Positions 23,246 to 31,548 of a stretch of 64,000 bases of DNA are shown here, piece after piece. Where the stretch lies: assembly GCF_001984175.1 (NCBI RefSeq), contig NZ_MTQP01000066.1:310001-374000 (forward strand), given 5' to 3'. Both the position numbers and the translations under genes were made by a program. Numbering within the stretch: the stretch's first letter is position 1; every line of letters starts with the position of its first letter. Source of the DNA: Saccharothrix sp. ALI-22-I (GTDB taxonomy: Bacteria; Actinomycetota; Actinomycetes; Mycobacteriales; Pseudonocardiaceae). Under the pieces are notes generated by a model. That model did not search any database. It saw only the letters and a program-made list of their open reading frames with translations, and was not told the origin of the DNA.

Positions 23246-24100
23246 GTGCTCAATCGGCGAACGTTCGTGCTGGGTGCCGCCGCCACCGCGGCCATCACCA
23301 GCGCATTACCGGCCCACGCGGCTGCCGCGGCACCCGCGTCGGGCGACACCTCCGACAACCCCGGCTCCACCGCGGGCGTCTTACTCGCGCCCGACGGCAC
23401 TCCCCTGCTCTTGGCCCAGCGAGACGGCCAGTGGGTCCTGGTCGACGAAACCGGTTCGGTGCGCATCACCGACGGCCTCGCCGGCGCGGACCTGGTGGAC
23501 GTCACCGGCGACGGCGCCGCCTTCACCGCTGTCGGCGCGGTGAGCGGTGACCCGATCGCCACGATCTGGGAATCCGCCGACGCCGTCACGTGGCGCGAAG
23601 CCCGGCGGCTGCACGGCGTGCGCTCGGAGTTCACCGCCGTCGGCAACGGCCTGGCGCTGGGCTCCGTGGTGAAGCGCGAACGCGCTTCGGTGGTCCGCAT
23701 CGCCGCCCGCCGCACCGCGTCGGGCTGGAACACCGTCCCGGTCCGCGGTCTGGAGTGGACCGACGGCCTGTCCGCCACCGCCGTCGCCACCACGGCCGAC
23801 GGCTGGATCGCGGCGGCCGTGGACATTTCCGGCACGGTCCTGCACACCTCGCGCGACGGTGTCACGTGGACCACCCGACCCCGCCTGGACGGTGTCGCGG
23901 TGCGCGGGCTGGCGCTGGTGGACGGCCGCGTGCACTGGGTCGGCAACGAGATCGTCGACGCCACCCCGCTCACCGGCGTGCTGGACGCGGACCGGACCCG
24001 CCCGGCCGTGCCGCAGGACGCCAAGGCTCTGGGTGTCGCGGGCACCCGGTCCGGCTGGTTCACCGGCGGCCGGCTGATCACCGTGGAGGCGGCCCGATGA
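23246..24100 (+). CDS. Tat-exported protein of unknown function
   Basis: 284 residues from a GTG after GAAAGGACTGAC. The head (M)LNRRTFVLGAAATAAITSAL, then PAHAAAA, is a twin-arginine signal. The mature part is beta-rich with repeated strand units (LLAPDGTPLLLAQRDGQWVL, ATIWESADAVTWREARRLHG, HTSRDGVTWTTRPRLDGVAV). The S-x-D-[AG]-V-T-W repeats resemble BNR/sialidase-like beta-propeller blades. It is coupled by ATGA to an extensin-like peptidase gene, so a cell-envelope role is likely. A longer reading frame starting at 23054 overlaps the riboswitch and is not used. Confidence 0.75.
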   Translation: MLNRRTFVLGAAATAAITSALPAHAAAAAPASGDTSDNPGSTAGVLLAPDGTPLLLAQRDGQWVLVDETGSVRITDGLAGADLVDVTGDGAAFTAVGAVSGDPIATIWESADAVTWREARRLHGVRSEFTAVGNGLALGSVVKRERASVVRIAARRTASGWNTVPVRGLEWTDGLSATAVATTADGWIAAAVDISGTVLHTSRDGVTWTTRPRLDGVAVRGLALVDGRVHWVGNEIVDATPLTGVLDADRTRPAVPQDAKALGVAGTRSGWFTGGRLITVEAAR

Positions 24101-24756
24101 TCACGTTCAGCCGGATCGACGGCACCCCGGTCTACTACTGGCGGTCCAGCCGCGGCAACACGACGTTGCGCAACTGGCAGGCCACCCAGTCCTTCTACGA
24201 CAGCCTGGTGCTGTGGATCCGCGACCTGCGGTCGCTGTCGTCGGCGTACGGCAGCATCACCTACCTGGTGTCGGCGGGCTTCTACGTGAACAAGCCGGGC
24301 GAGCACGGCGCGGGCACCGCGATGGACCTGGACCACGTCCGGTGGAGCGGCGGGCAGGTCTCGTCGCCGCTGGACCGCGACCACGCGTCCGGCACGCTCG
24401 CCACCCGGCGCCGCTACCTGGCGGTGGACGCGGTGTGCCGGCGGCGGTTCCGGTACGCGTTGGACGGTTGGTACAACGCCGACCACGCCGACCACATCCA
24501 CTCCGATTTCGGCGGCCTGCCGGTCCGCTGCGTGACGGGGTCGGAGAGCGACACGAAGTTCGTCCAGGCGCTGTGCAACAACTTCATGAGCTCGGGCCTG
24601 GCGGTGGACGGCGACTGGGGTCCGCTGACGCAGAGCGCGTTCAACACCGCCAAGTCCCGGCTCGCCGTCACGGGCGATCCGCACACCAGCAGCGCGGCGT
24701 GGCAGTCGTTCCTGTCGGCGGCGGCGCGAAAGGGTTTCGCGAACCAGGCGTTCTGA
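24097..24756 (+). CDS. Extensin-like / M15-type wall peptidase-like protein
   Basis: 219 residues, starting in the ATGA overlap with the upstream exported protein. The core has the metal-ligand pattern of the extensin-like C-terminal / D,D-peptidase group: GEHGAGTAMDLDHVRW (His and Asp) and YNADHADHIHSDFGG (second His). The last 80 residues look like a peptidoglycan-binding repeat (KFVQALCNNFMSSGLAVDGD, WGPLTQSAFNTAKSRL). No signal peptide is visible, which is odd for a wall enzyme; it may be carried by its Tat-exported partner or act in the cytoplasm. Enzyme activity is inference. Confidence 0.7.
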   Translation: MITFSRIDGTPVYYWRSSRGNTTLRNWQATQSFYDSLVLWIRDLRSLSSAYGSITYLVSAGFYVNKPGEHGAGTAMDLDHVRWSGGQVSSPLDRDHASGTLATRRRYLAVDAVCRRRFRYALDGWYNADHADHIHSDFGGLPVRCVTGSESDTKFVQALCNNFMSSGLAVDGDWGPLTQSAFNTAKSRLAVTGDPHTSSAAWQSFLSAAARKGFANQAF

Positions 24757-24789
24757 CCGGAACCCTGAAGACAACGCCGTTACACACTG

Positions 24790-24828
24790 ACGGGCCCGGA
24801 GTCGGCGACGACTCCGGGCCCGTTTTCG
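24790..24828 (+). terminator. Intrinsic terminator after extensin-like gene
   Basis: Perfect 14-bp stem ACGGGCCCGGAGTC / GACTCCGGGCCCGT with a 6-base loop, followed by TTTTC. It ends the plus-strand two-gene unit. Confidence 0.9.
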
Positions 24829-24902
24829 CACTACCCGATGGAACGCCATTGCGAAATCAAATCCAGGCCGATCCCACATCGCGCCCCGTCGATGGCTGTG
24901 GG

Positions 24903-24946
24903 CCACCGGACCCGGCCCGCGATCGTCCGCGGGCCGGGTCCGGTGG
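24903..24946 (-). terminator. Perfect 19-bp hairpin after the MFS gene
   Basis: Arms CCACCGGACCCGGCCCGCG and CGCGGGCCGGGTCCGGTGG pair at all 19 positions around ATCGTC. It lies 15 bp past the MFS stop codon on the minus strand and faces the plus-strand terminator, forming a back-to-back pair between convergent units. Confidence 0.85.
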
Positions 24947-24961
24947 TCGGTCGTGCGTCGA

Positions 24962-26416
24962 TCAGCCCGCCGGTTGGGCGGCGGGCTCGGCGACCGGCTC
25001 CACGGCCGGCTTCTTGCCGAACAGCCCGGTCGCCACGACCACCACGGCCGCCGCCGTCGCGATCACCGGCACCATCAGAGCGCTGTGGAAGCCCTCCAGC
25101 AGTCCGCCTTCGGCGGTGCCCGCCGCCACGCTCAGCGACGCGGCCAGGGCCAGTCCCAGCGCGGCGCCGAACTGGAACGACGTGTTCCAGATGCCGCCCG
25201 CCAGACCCTGCTCCTCGTCGTCGACGCCTTCCACGGCGACGATCGTCAACGGGCCGTAGACCAGGGTGAACGCCAGGCCGAGTAGCACCATGGTCGGGAA
25301 CATCGCGGTCCAGTAGTTCGCGTCCGCCGGGATGTCGAGGAACAGCGCGTACGCGACCAGCGCGCCGATGAAGCCGACGAACAGGACCTTGGGGTTGCCG
25401 AACTTGTCGACCAGCTTCGGCGTCAACGTCGGTGCGAGCACCGAGTCGATGCCGATGACCAGCATCGCGACACCGGTCTCCAACGCGGTCCAGTCCCGCA
25501 GGTCCTGCATGTACAGCACCGCGATGAACTGGAACCCGAAGAACGACCCGGCGAACAGCACGGTGGCGATGTTCGCCCGCACCAGGCTCGCGCTGCGGAA
25601 GATGCCGAGCCGGACCAGCGGCTCGGCGGACCGGCGTTCCGCGATCACGAACGCCACCAGCAGCGCGATGCTGATCACCGCCGTCAGGACCGTCTCGCTG
25701 ACCGGAACCTCCGGAGCCACCACCACGGTGTAGACCAGGCCGACCGCGCCGAGGGTCATGGTGACCGCGCCGAACACGTCGTACTTCTGCCCAGGCACGC
25801 GCTCCGGAGCCTCGTCGCGCTCGATCAGCTTGACCGCCATGACCAGGATGATCACCGCGAGGATGACGGGTGCGAAGAACACCCAGCGCCAGCCGAGCGC
25901 GGTCAGCAGACCGCCGACGACGAGGCCGAGCGAGAAGCCGCCCGCCGCGGTGCCCGCGTACCAGAGCAGCGCGCGGTTGCGCAGCGGGCCTTCGGCGAAG
26001 CTGCTCGTGATCAGGGACAGACCGGCGGGCGTCATGAACGCCGCGGCCAGACCGGTGATCGCGCGGGCGGTGATCAGCATCCAGCCCTCGCCGGCCAGAC
26101 CGCCGAGACCGGAGAACACGACGAACACGGCCAGCCAGAACACGAACATCTTCCGGCGGCCGAGCAGGTCGGCGGCACGACCGCCGAGCAGCATGAAGCC
26201 GCCGTAGGCGAGCGCGTAGGCGCTGACGACCCACTGGAGTTCGCCGGGTGCCATGCCGAGATCCGCCTTGATGGCGGGTAGTGCGACACCCAGCATCGAG
26301 ATGTCGACACCTTCGAGGAAGATCGAGCCGCACAGCACGAACAGCAGTGCGCGGGCGCGTGCGCTCATGCGGACGGGGCCACCGTCGACCGGTGGACTCT
26401 GCGGTGTCGCGGACAC
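24962..26416 (-). CDS. DHA2-type MFS transporter
   Basis: 484 residues from the GTG at 26416, which has an AAGGAG site; the open frame upstream to 26950 is not protein-like. It has about 14 membrane segments. The start reads LLFVLCGSIFLEGVDISMLG; motif A is GGRAADLLGRRKMFVFWLAV; motif C region is GFSLGLVVGGLLTALGWRW. The C-terminus is a Pro/Ala/Glu tail. It is an exporter of unknown substrate. An HxlR gene that might have controlled it is now truncated just upstream and divergent. Confidence 0.88.
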   Translation of the reverse strand: MSATPQSPPVDGGPVRMSARARALLFVLCGSIFLEGVDISMLGVALPAIKADLGMAPGELQWVVSAYALAYGGFMLLGGRAADLLGRRKMFVFWLAVFVVFSGLGGLAGEGWMLITARAITGLAAAFMTPAGLSLITSSFAEGPLRNRALLWYAGTAAGGFSLGLVVGGLLTALGWRWVFFAPVILAVIILVMAVKLIERDEAPERVPGQKYDVFGAVTMTLGAVGLVYTVVVAPEVPVSETVLTAVISIALLVAFVIAERRSAEPLVRLGIFRSASLVRANIATVLFAGSFFGFQFIAVLYMQDLRDWTALETGVAMLVIGIDSVLAPTLTPKLVDKFGNPKVLFVGFIGALVAYALFLDIPADANYWTAMFPTMVLLGLAFTLVYGPLTIVAVEGVDDEEQGLAGGIWNTSFQFGAALGLALAASLSVAAGTAEGGLLEGFHSALMVPVIATAAAVVVVATGLFGKKPAVEPVAEPAAQPAG

Positions 26417-26553
26417 TTCAGCCAACTCCTTGTAGGAAGACCCGAGGGGAGTGGTGCCCACACCGCCGGGGGCGGTTACCTTTTGGCACGTAAGTTCCCT
26501 CTTGTACGTAAAAGCATGATCAGTGACCATGCAACGTTGCGGAAGAAGGCACT

Positions 26554-26721
26554 TTGAAGTCACCGAGTCTCTGCGGTGATACCGAGGACCACGGGGCCCG
26601 GCAGTGGGACACCAGGGCCGACTGCGAGGTGCGCCAGATCCTGGACCGCATCGCGGACAAGTGGTCGTTGCTGGTGATCGTCCAGTCGACGATGAACAGG
26701 ATCGTGTCGCCGGTGACGTAA
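26554..26721 (+). pseudogene. HxlR-family regulator, N-terminal fragment
   Basis: TTG start after GGAAGAAGG. The frame reads WDTRADCEVRQILDRIADKW then SLLVI, the typical first 40 residues of an HxlR protein, and then leaves the family and stops at 26719. The junction near 26684 joins it to an inverted SnoaL-like fragment. The gene lies divergent from the MFS pump, the expected place for its regulator. Confidence 0.7.
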
Positions 26722-26809
26722 CGCTCCCGCTCCACCGCGACCACGGTGGGCTTGCGGGACAGGAATTCGCGGGCTGCCTCGCCCCCGCTTGGGTGCACGT
26801 TCGAGATCT
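26684..26809 (-). pseudogene. SnoaL-like domain fragment
   Basis: On the minus strand the stretch reads EAAREFLSRKPTVVAVERER then YVTGDTILFIVDWTIT. This is a middle segment of SnoaL/nuclear-transport-factor-2-like proteins (GD-x-A-L-x-x-x-DWT). No start or end is present. It is joined head to head with the truncated HxlR gene, marking a rearrangement. From here to 26989 no gene is recognised; a plus-strand end LATALGLLRPITPTLMIRR may be another remnant. Confidence 0.5.
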
Positions 26810-26989
26810 GTCACCTGTTCGGATGCTGAACCGACATCGCCCCCGTCGCCGAACGTCCGGCGAGCGCTTCCGCCAAGGATGGGGGATCCACGAACCGGGC
26901 GACCACCTGCCCCGGTTGGCGACCGCGCTGGGACTGCTCCGCCCGATCACGCCGACGTTGATGATCCGGCGCGCGGTGACACCCGGCCG

Positions 26990-27472
26990 TTAGCGAGGAC
27001 CGAGTCCCGTCTTCCCGTCGATCAGTTCACGCACGGCGTCGAGGTGGCCGGCGTGGCGTGCGGTCTCCTCGATCATGTGCAGGACGATCCGGCGCAGATC
27101 GGTGACCTCGTCGCCGAAGTCGCCGGGGTGGTGTCCTCGCGGGGGCGTCGACAGCGGCGTGGCGGCGAGGAGCGCGTTCGAGCGCTCGCACTGGGCCCGG
27201 TAGAACGTGAAGACCTCGGACGCGGGTCGCGGCGTGGTGAGCGGCTCCGGGTCGTCCGACCACGGCAACGGGTCGGCGTGCCCGGTGAGCACCTCCTGGA
27301 ACCAGTGCCGTTCGGCGTAACCGAGGTGTTCGACCATGCCCAGCGGTGTCCACCCCGAGGGCAGGACCGCTGTCGTCAACGCTTCGTCGTCGAGGCCTTC
27401 GAGGATCGCGAGCACGGCGCCGCGCTGCGCGTCCAGGAACATCGTCAAGGCGTCTTTCTCGCCGTCGTCCAC
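26990..27472 (-). CDS. DinB-family (DUF664) protein
   Basis: 160 residues from a GTG with a GGGGG-type site at 27472. A four-helix DinB fold with the metal-ligand histidines: LGMVEHLGYAERHWFQEVL (first His and second His) and HMIEETARHAGHLDAVRELI (third). The family includes mycothiol-dependent enzymes and proteins of unknown activity in actinobacteria. The final GKTGLGPR tail is also typical for DUF664 members. It follows the tandem 22-bp repeats and is on the same strand as the ArsR-GNAT gene. Confidence 0.85.
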   Translation of the reverse strand: MDDGEKDALTMFLDAQRGAVLAILEGLDDEALTTAVLPSGWTPLGMVEHLGYAERHWFQEVLTGHADPLPWSDDPEPLTTPRPASEVFTFYRAQCERSNALLAATPLSTPPRGHHPGDFGDEVTDLRRIVLHMIEETARHAGHLDAVRELIDGKTGLGPR

Positions 27473-27538
27473 CGGTCCGTGCCCCCTGTTCGGTCGGGTG
27501 GTGCAGCGCCAAGCGCGTTCTGAGTGTTCAACTCGGGT

Positions 27539-27604
27539 GTTCTGAACGTAGGACACGCGCGTTCTGAACGTAGGACACGCGCGTTCTGAAGGTAGGGCAC
27601 GCGG
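27539..27604. repeat. Three tandem 22-bp repeats
   Basis: Copies at 27539-27560, 27561-27582 and 27583-27604. The core is GTTCTGAACGTAGGACAC followed by GCGC. Copies 1 and 2 are identical; copy 3 has three changes. A related half unit GCGTTCTGAGTGTTCAACTC lies just before them. GTTC-T-GAAC inside each copy is a small dyad. They fill the space between the ArsR-GNAT stop and the DinB start. Confidence 0.9.
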
Positions 27605-27608
27605 GGGT

Positions 27609-28460
27609 TTAGCAGGTGGGGGTGGAGGGGGTTCGGCGTTCGAGCATGACGGTGTCGCGCCAGGTGCCGTGGTGTTGGGCGATGCGTTCGCGGACGCCTA
27701 CGGTGCGGAAGCCGGCCGAGTGGTGCAGGGCGATGCTGGCGCGGTTCTCGGGGAAGATCGAGGTCTGGAGGGTCCACAGGCCGGCCTCGTCGGCGGCGGT
27801 GACTTGCTTGTGCAGCAGGGTTTTGCCTACGCCTCGGCCGCGGAAGGCCTCGGCTACGTAGACGGAGGTTTCGGCTACGCCGGAGTAGCACTCGCGGGGT
27901 GAGACGGGGGTGGCGGCGGCCCAGCCGGCGACTTGGCCGTCGATGACGGCGACCCAGCGGTGGTCGGGTAGCCACTTCGATTCGAGGGTGCGGCGGCTGG
28001 GGGTCTCGGTCTCGAAGGTGGCGTTGCGGGTGGCGATGCCCTCGCCGTAGATGCGGCGGACGTCGGGCCAGTCCTGTTCGCTCAGGGCGCGGACGGTGAC
28101 GTCGGTGGGCAGGTCGGTCGGGCAGCACGGGCGGGTGACGATGGTGCCCATGACGGCGTCGGCGGCGTGCGGCAGGCCGGTGCAGCACGCGGGGTTGACC
28201 GAGACCAGGGTGGCGGTGCCCTCCTTGCGGAGGCGGACGAAACCGACGTCGGCGAGCTTGCGCAGGTGGTGCGAGCAGGTGGACTGGCTGACGCCGACGG
28301 CCTCGGTGAGCGCGCCCACGGTGATCTCACCGGGGTGGGTGGCGACGGTGTGCAGCAGCCGAACGCGGGTCGGGTCGGCCAGGCAGGCGAACCACTCGGC
28401 GTAGGTGGTGGCGTCCTCGGCCGCGAGGCCCAGGACGACCGCGGGCAGCGTCGTCGTCAT
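27609..28460 (-). CDS. ArsR-GNAT fusion with arsenite-type cysteines
   Basis: 283 residues. The ArsR winged helix is about 1-105 (FACLADPTRVRLLHTVATHP, VGVSQSTCSHHLRKLADVGF). The linker holds two vicinal cysteine pairs (ACCTGLP, RPCCP), good ligands for As(III). The GNAT domain (about 120-283) has VRRIYGEGIATRNATFETE and the CoA loop FRGRGVGKTLLH; relatives acetylate phosphinothricin or methylarsenicals (ArsN). It is divergent from the FAD/MFS pair, which it probably represses through the ATCGA-N6-CCGAT sites in between. Compare the Cys-free paralogue at 14387-15190. Confidence 0.9.
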   Translation of the reverse strand: MTTTLPAVVLGLAAEDATTYAEWFACLADPTRVRLLHTVATHPGEITVGALTEAVGVSQSTCSHHLRKLADVGFVRLRKEGTATLVSVNPACCTGLPHAADAVMGTIVTRPCCPTDLPTDVTVRALSEQDWPDVRRIYGEGIATRNATFETETPSRRTLESKWLPDHRWVAVIDGQVAGWAAATPVSPRECYSGVAETSVYVAEAFRGRGVGKTLLHKQVTAADEAGLWTLQTSIFPENRASIALHHSAGFRTVGVRERIAQHHGTWRDTVMLERRTPSTPTC

Positions 28461-28471
28461 GGCATCAGAGT

Positions 28472-28548
28472 ATCGACAAATACCGATGGTTGCATCGATC
28501 TACGTTCCTCGATAGATTGCTCCTCGTTCGATCGAGAAACACCGATGG
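28472..28548. promoter_or_regulatory. Paired ArsR-type operators in the divergent promoter
   Basis: Two copies of ATCGA-N6-CCGATGG lie at 28472-28489 (spacer CAAATA) and 28531-28548 (spacer GAAACA), 59 bp apart. Each is an imperfect inverted repeat (ATCGA against CCGAT). A third dyad ATCGAT-N9-TCGAT lies between them. The second site sits just upstream of the FAD gene's ribosome site. Confidence 0.65.
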
Positions 28549-28560
28549 AAGAGGTGCCTG

Positions 28561-29877
28561 GTGGACGAGCTCTCCGTGGTCGTGGTCGGTGCGGGGCCGG
28601 TCGGTCTGGCGGCGGCGGCCCGCCTGCTGGAGCGCGGGTTGCGGCCGTTGGTGCTGGAAGCGGGCCCGCAGGCGGGTGCGGCGGTGGCGCAGTGGCGGCA
28701 CGTCCGGCTGTTCTCGCAGTGGTCGGAGCTGATCGACCCGGCCGCGCGCCGGCTGCTGGAGGGCACCGGGTGGCGCGCGCCGAACCCCGACGGCTACCCC
28801 ACCGGCGAGGAGTGGGCCGCGCAGTACCTGGTCCCGCTGGCCGAGGCGTTGGGCGACCACGTCCGGGTGAACGCCCGCGTGGTCGGTGTCGCCCGCCGTG
28901 GACGGGACCGGGTCGTGGACGCGGGCCGGGACAGCGAGCCGTTGACCGTGCACGTCGAGGGCGGCGAGCGGATCACCGCACGGGCGGTGGTCGACGCGTC
29001 GGGCACGTGGGGCTCGCCGAACCCGCTGGGCGGCGACGGGCTGCCGGCGGCCGGTGAGCGGGAGGCGGCGGACCGGATCGGCTACCGCGTGCCGGACGTG
29101 GTCAACGAGGTCGAGCGGTACGCGGGCAAGCGGATCGCGGTGGCGGGTAGCGGGCACTCCGCGCTCACCGCCCTGGTCACGCTGGCGGACTTGGCCGAAC
29201 GGCACCCCGGCACGCACGTGACGTGGCTGCTGCGCCGCGGCACGGTCGGCGCCGTGTTCGGTGGCGGCGAGGCCGACCAGTTGCCGGCGCGCGGCGCGTT
29301 GGGCCTCAAGGCGCAGGCGGCGGCGAAGGCCGGGCACGTCGAGGTGGTCACCGGGTTCCGCACCGCGGCGGTCGAGCGCGACGGTGACCGGGTGGTGCTG
29401 GTCTCGCAGGACGGGCACCGGCTCGACCCGGTGGACGAAGTCGTGTCGCTGACCGGGTTCCGGCCGGACCACTCGTGGCTGTCCGAAGTGCGGCTGGACC
29501 TCGACCCGGTGCTCCAGGCACCCACCAAGCTGGCTCCGCTCATCGACCCGAACGCGCACTCGTGCGGCACCGTCTACCCGCACGGCGCGAACGAACTGCG
29601 CCACCCCGAGCCCGGCGTCTACCTGGTGGGCATGAAGAGCTACGGCCGCGCGCCGACGTTCCTCGCACTGACCGGCTTCGAACAGGTGCGCAGCGTCGTC
29701 GCCGAGATCGCGGGTGACCACGAGTCGGCGGCGAAGGTCGAGCTGACGTTGCCGGAGACCGGCGTGTGCGGCGGGTCCGGGGTGTTCGACATCGCCGAGC
29801 CGGAGTCCTCGGGCGGGTGCTGCGGTGGCCTGGCGGTGGCGGACCTGACCCTGACGGCACCGAGTGCGCGGGTCTGA
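28561..29877 (+). CDS. FAD/NAD(P)-dependent oxidoreductase of the ars cluster (ArsO-like)
   Basis: 438 residues from a GTG after GGAAGAGG. FAD-binding Rossmann motif VVGAGPVGLAAAARLLERG, second nucleotide motif IAVAGSGHSALTALVTLADL, and LTGFRP near the end of the FAD part. This is the flavoprotein often seen beside ArsR and MFS genes in actinobacterial arsenic clusters (ArsO-like monooxygenase/reductase). The C-terminus has Cys-rich pieces (GVCGGSG, GGCCGG) that could bind metalloid. It overlaps the next gene by 14 bp and is divergent from ArsR-GNAT. Confidence 0.82.
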   Translation: MDELSVVVVGAGPVGLAAAARLLERGLRPLVLEAGPQAGAAVAQWRHVRLFSQWSELIDPAARRLLEGTGWRAPNPDGYPTGEEWAAQYLVPLAEALGDHVRVNARVVGVARRGRDRVVDAGRDSEPLTVHVEGGERITARAVVDASGTWGSPNPLGGDGLPAAGEREAADRIGYRVPDVVNEVERYAGKRIAVAGSGHSALTALVTLADLAERHPGTHVTWLLRRGTVGAVFGGGEADQLPARGALGLKAQAAAKAGHVEVVTGFRTAAVERDGDRVVLVSQDGHRLDPVDEVVSLTGFRPDHSWLSEVRLDLDPVLQAPTKLAPLIDPNAHSCGTVYPHGANELRHPEPGVYLVGMKSYGRAPTFLALTGFEQVRSVVAEIAGDHESAAKVELTLPETGVCGGSGVFDIAEPESSGGCCGGLAVADLTLTAPSARV

Positions 29878-31090
29878 CGTCGAGCGGCCCGGCGTGATCG
29901 GGGGGCACGCCGGACCGCGCCGGGTGCTGGTGGTGCTGTGCCTGACCCAGCTCACCGGCTGGGGTGTGCTGTTCTACGGCTTCCCGGTGCTCGCGCCGAC
30001 CATCGTGGCCGACACGGGCTGGTCCGGCACGGCGGTCATCGGCGCGTTCTCGGTGGCGCAGTTGGTCAGCGCGGTGGTCGGGATGCCGGTCGGCAGGCTG
30101 CTCGACCGGCACGGGCCGCGCGTGGTGATGACGGTCGGGTCGTTGCTCGCGGTGGTCGCGTTGGCGGTGGTCGCGGCGGCGCGGTCGTTGCCGTGGTTCT
30201 ACGCGGGGTGGGTGCTGGTCGGCGTGGCCATGGCCGGGGTGCTGTACCAGCCGGCGTTCGCCGCTCTCACCCGCTGGCACGGTGAGGAACGCCGGGTGGC
30301 GGCGATGACCGCCGTGACGCTGGCGGGCGGGTTGGCGAGCACGGTGTTCGCCCCGCTCACCGCTGCGTTGGCCGCCCACTCCACCTGGCGGGAGACGTAC
30401 CTGGTGCTCGCCGCGCTGCTGGCTGTGCTCACGGTGCCCGCGCACCTGTTCGGCCTGCGGCTGCCGTGGCCCGCCCACCCGGCCGCGACGGACGCCCGCC
30501 ATCCGACCACGATCGCCCGCAGCCGACCGTTCGTGCTGCTGACCGTCTCGATGAGCCTCGGCGCACTGGCCATCTACGCGATCGTCGTCGCCCTCGTGCC
30601 GCTGTTCGCCGAGCGCGGCTTGTCCACGACCACCGCTGCTTGGGCACTGGGACTGGGAGGCGTCGGCCAAGTCGTCGGACGCATCGGTTACGGCCGATTG
30701 GTGGCCAGAACCAGCGTGCGCGCCAGAACAGCGGGCATTCTGCTGACCGCCTCCGCCAGTACCCTCCTCTTAGGACTGATCCCCGGCCCCGCGGTCGTGT
30801 TGATCGCCGTCGCTGTCCTGACGGGCGCCGTTCGGGGCATGTTCACCCTCGTCCACGCGACCGCCGTCTCCGACCGCTGGGGCAACGCCCACTACGGACG
30901 CCTCAGCGGCCTCCTCCACTTCCCGCTGACCGTCACCGCCGCCGTTGCCCCCTGGGCCGCGACCGCGCTCGCCGGGACGCTCGGCGGCTACCCGGCGGTG
31001 TTCGCCGTCCTCGCCGCACTGGGTGCCGTCGCGGCGGTCGTCTCCCTCAAGTCCGTGCCGCCGCGAAGTGAGACTTACACTGCGGAGTAA
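29864..31090 (+). CDS. MFS exporter of the arsenic cluster
   Basis: 408 residues, about 12 membrane segments. It begins (after 15-20 residues) with LVVLCLTQLTGWGVLFYGFP; motif A is GRLLDRHGPRVVMTVGSLLA, with a second half motif GRIGYGRLVA. The GTG at 29864 overlaps the end of the FAD gene; a later GTG (VIGGHAG) is possible. Position directly after the ArsR-controlled flavoprotein suggests export of an arsenic compound, as for ArsJ/ArsK-type MFS proteins; the substrate is inferred from context only. Confidence 0.82.
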   Translation: MRGSDVERPGVIGGHAGPRRVLVVLCLTQLTGWGVLFYGFPVLAPTIVADTGWSGTAVIGAFSVAQLVSAVVGMPVGRLLDRHGPRVVMTVGSLLAVVALAVVAAARSLPWFYAGWVLVGVAMAGVLYQPAFAALTRWHGEERRVAAMTAVTLAGGLASTVFAPLTAALAAHSTWRETYLVLAALLAVLTVPAHLFGLRLPWPAHPAATDARHPTTIARSRPFVLLTVSMSLGALAIYAIVVALVPLFAERGLSTTTAAWALGLGGVGQVVGRIGYGRLVARTSVRARTAGILLTASASTLLLGLIPGPAVVLIAVAVLTGAVRGMFTLVHATAVSDRWGNAHYGRLSGLLHFPLTVTAAVAPWAATALAGTLGGYPAVFAVLAALGAVAAVVSLKSVPPRSETYTAE

Positions 31091-31110
31091 GACTTATCAG
31101 GGGGCGCGCG

Positions 31111-31485
31111 GTGGCTGTGGGTAGTGACGAGTTCTTCCGGATCGTGAACGCGCTCGTGGACGTCGAGCGCGCGGAAAGCGGGCAGTACAGCTCTTTCAGC
31201 GTGCGCGGCAAGCGGTTCGGGTACTACTGGCCGCGCACGCAGACCGTGGGCCTGAAGCAGACCCTGTCCGAGCAGCTGGCGCTGGTCGCGGAACGGCCGG
31301 AGGTCTTCGAGGAGCAGTTCACGGCCGGTGGTTTCGGCTGGGTCGTGGTCTACCTGGCGGGCATCGAGGCCGACGAGCTGTCGGAGCTGGTGTTCGAGGC
31401 CTGGCGGCTGTCCGCGCCCGAAGAACTGGTCGCCCAGGTGCCAGACCCGGCACAACCGACCTCCCACTCCCGCGCCACCACCTGA
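31111..31485 (+). CDS. MmcQ/YjbR-like protein
   Basis: 124 residues from a GTG after an AGGGGGC site, 20 bp behind the MFS gene. It shows the MmcQ/YjbR (CyaY-like fold) layout: a short helix start, FSVRGKRFGYYWPRTQTVGL, then GWVVVYLAGIEADELSELVF and a C-terminal helix EAWRLSAPEELVAQ. Proteins of this family are small and of unknown role; some bind DNA. It may simply ride on the arsenic operon. Confidence 0.7.
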   Translation: MAVGSDEFFRIVNALVDVERAESGQYSSFSVRGKRFGYYWPRTQTVGLKQTLSEQLALVAERPEVFEEQFTAGGFGWVVVYLAGIEADELSELVFEAWRLSAPEELVAQVPDPAQPTSHSRATT

Positions 31486-31548
31486 CGCGCCGCAGATCCG
31501 GCCATGCTGTACTCCCCCGCAGCACGATCACCGACGGGGAGAGTCCGC

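Noticed and set aside
24790-24946. Inverted repeats of an insertion sequence
   Set aside because: Two separate hairpins, each after the stop of a convergent gene; no transposase or target duplications.
27539-27604. CRISPR array
   Set aside because: The repeats are contiguous with no spacers and no cas genes are present.
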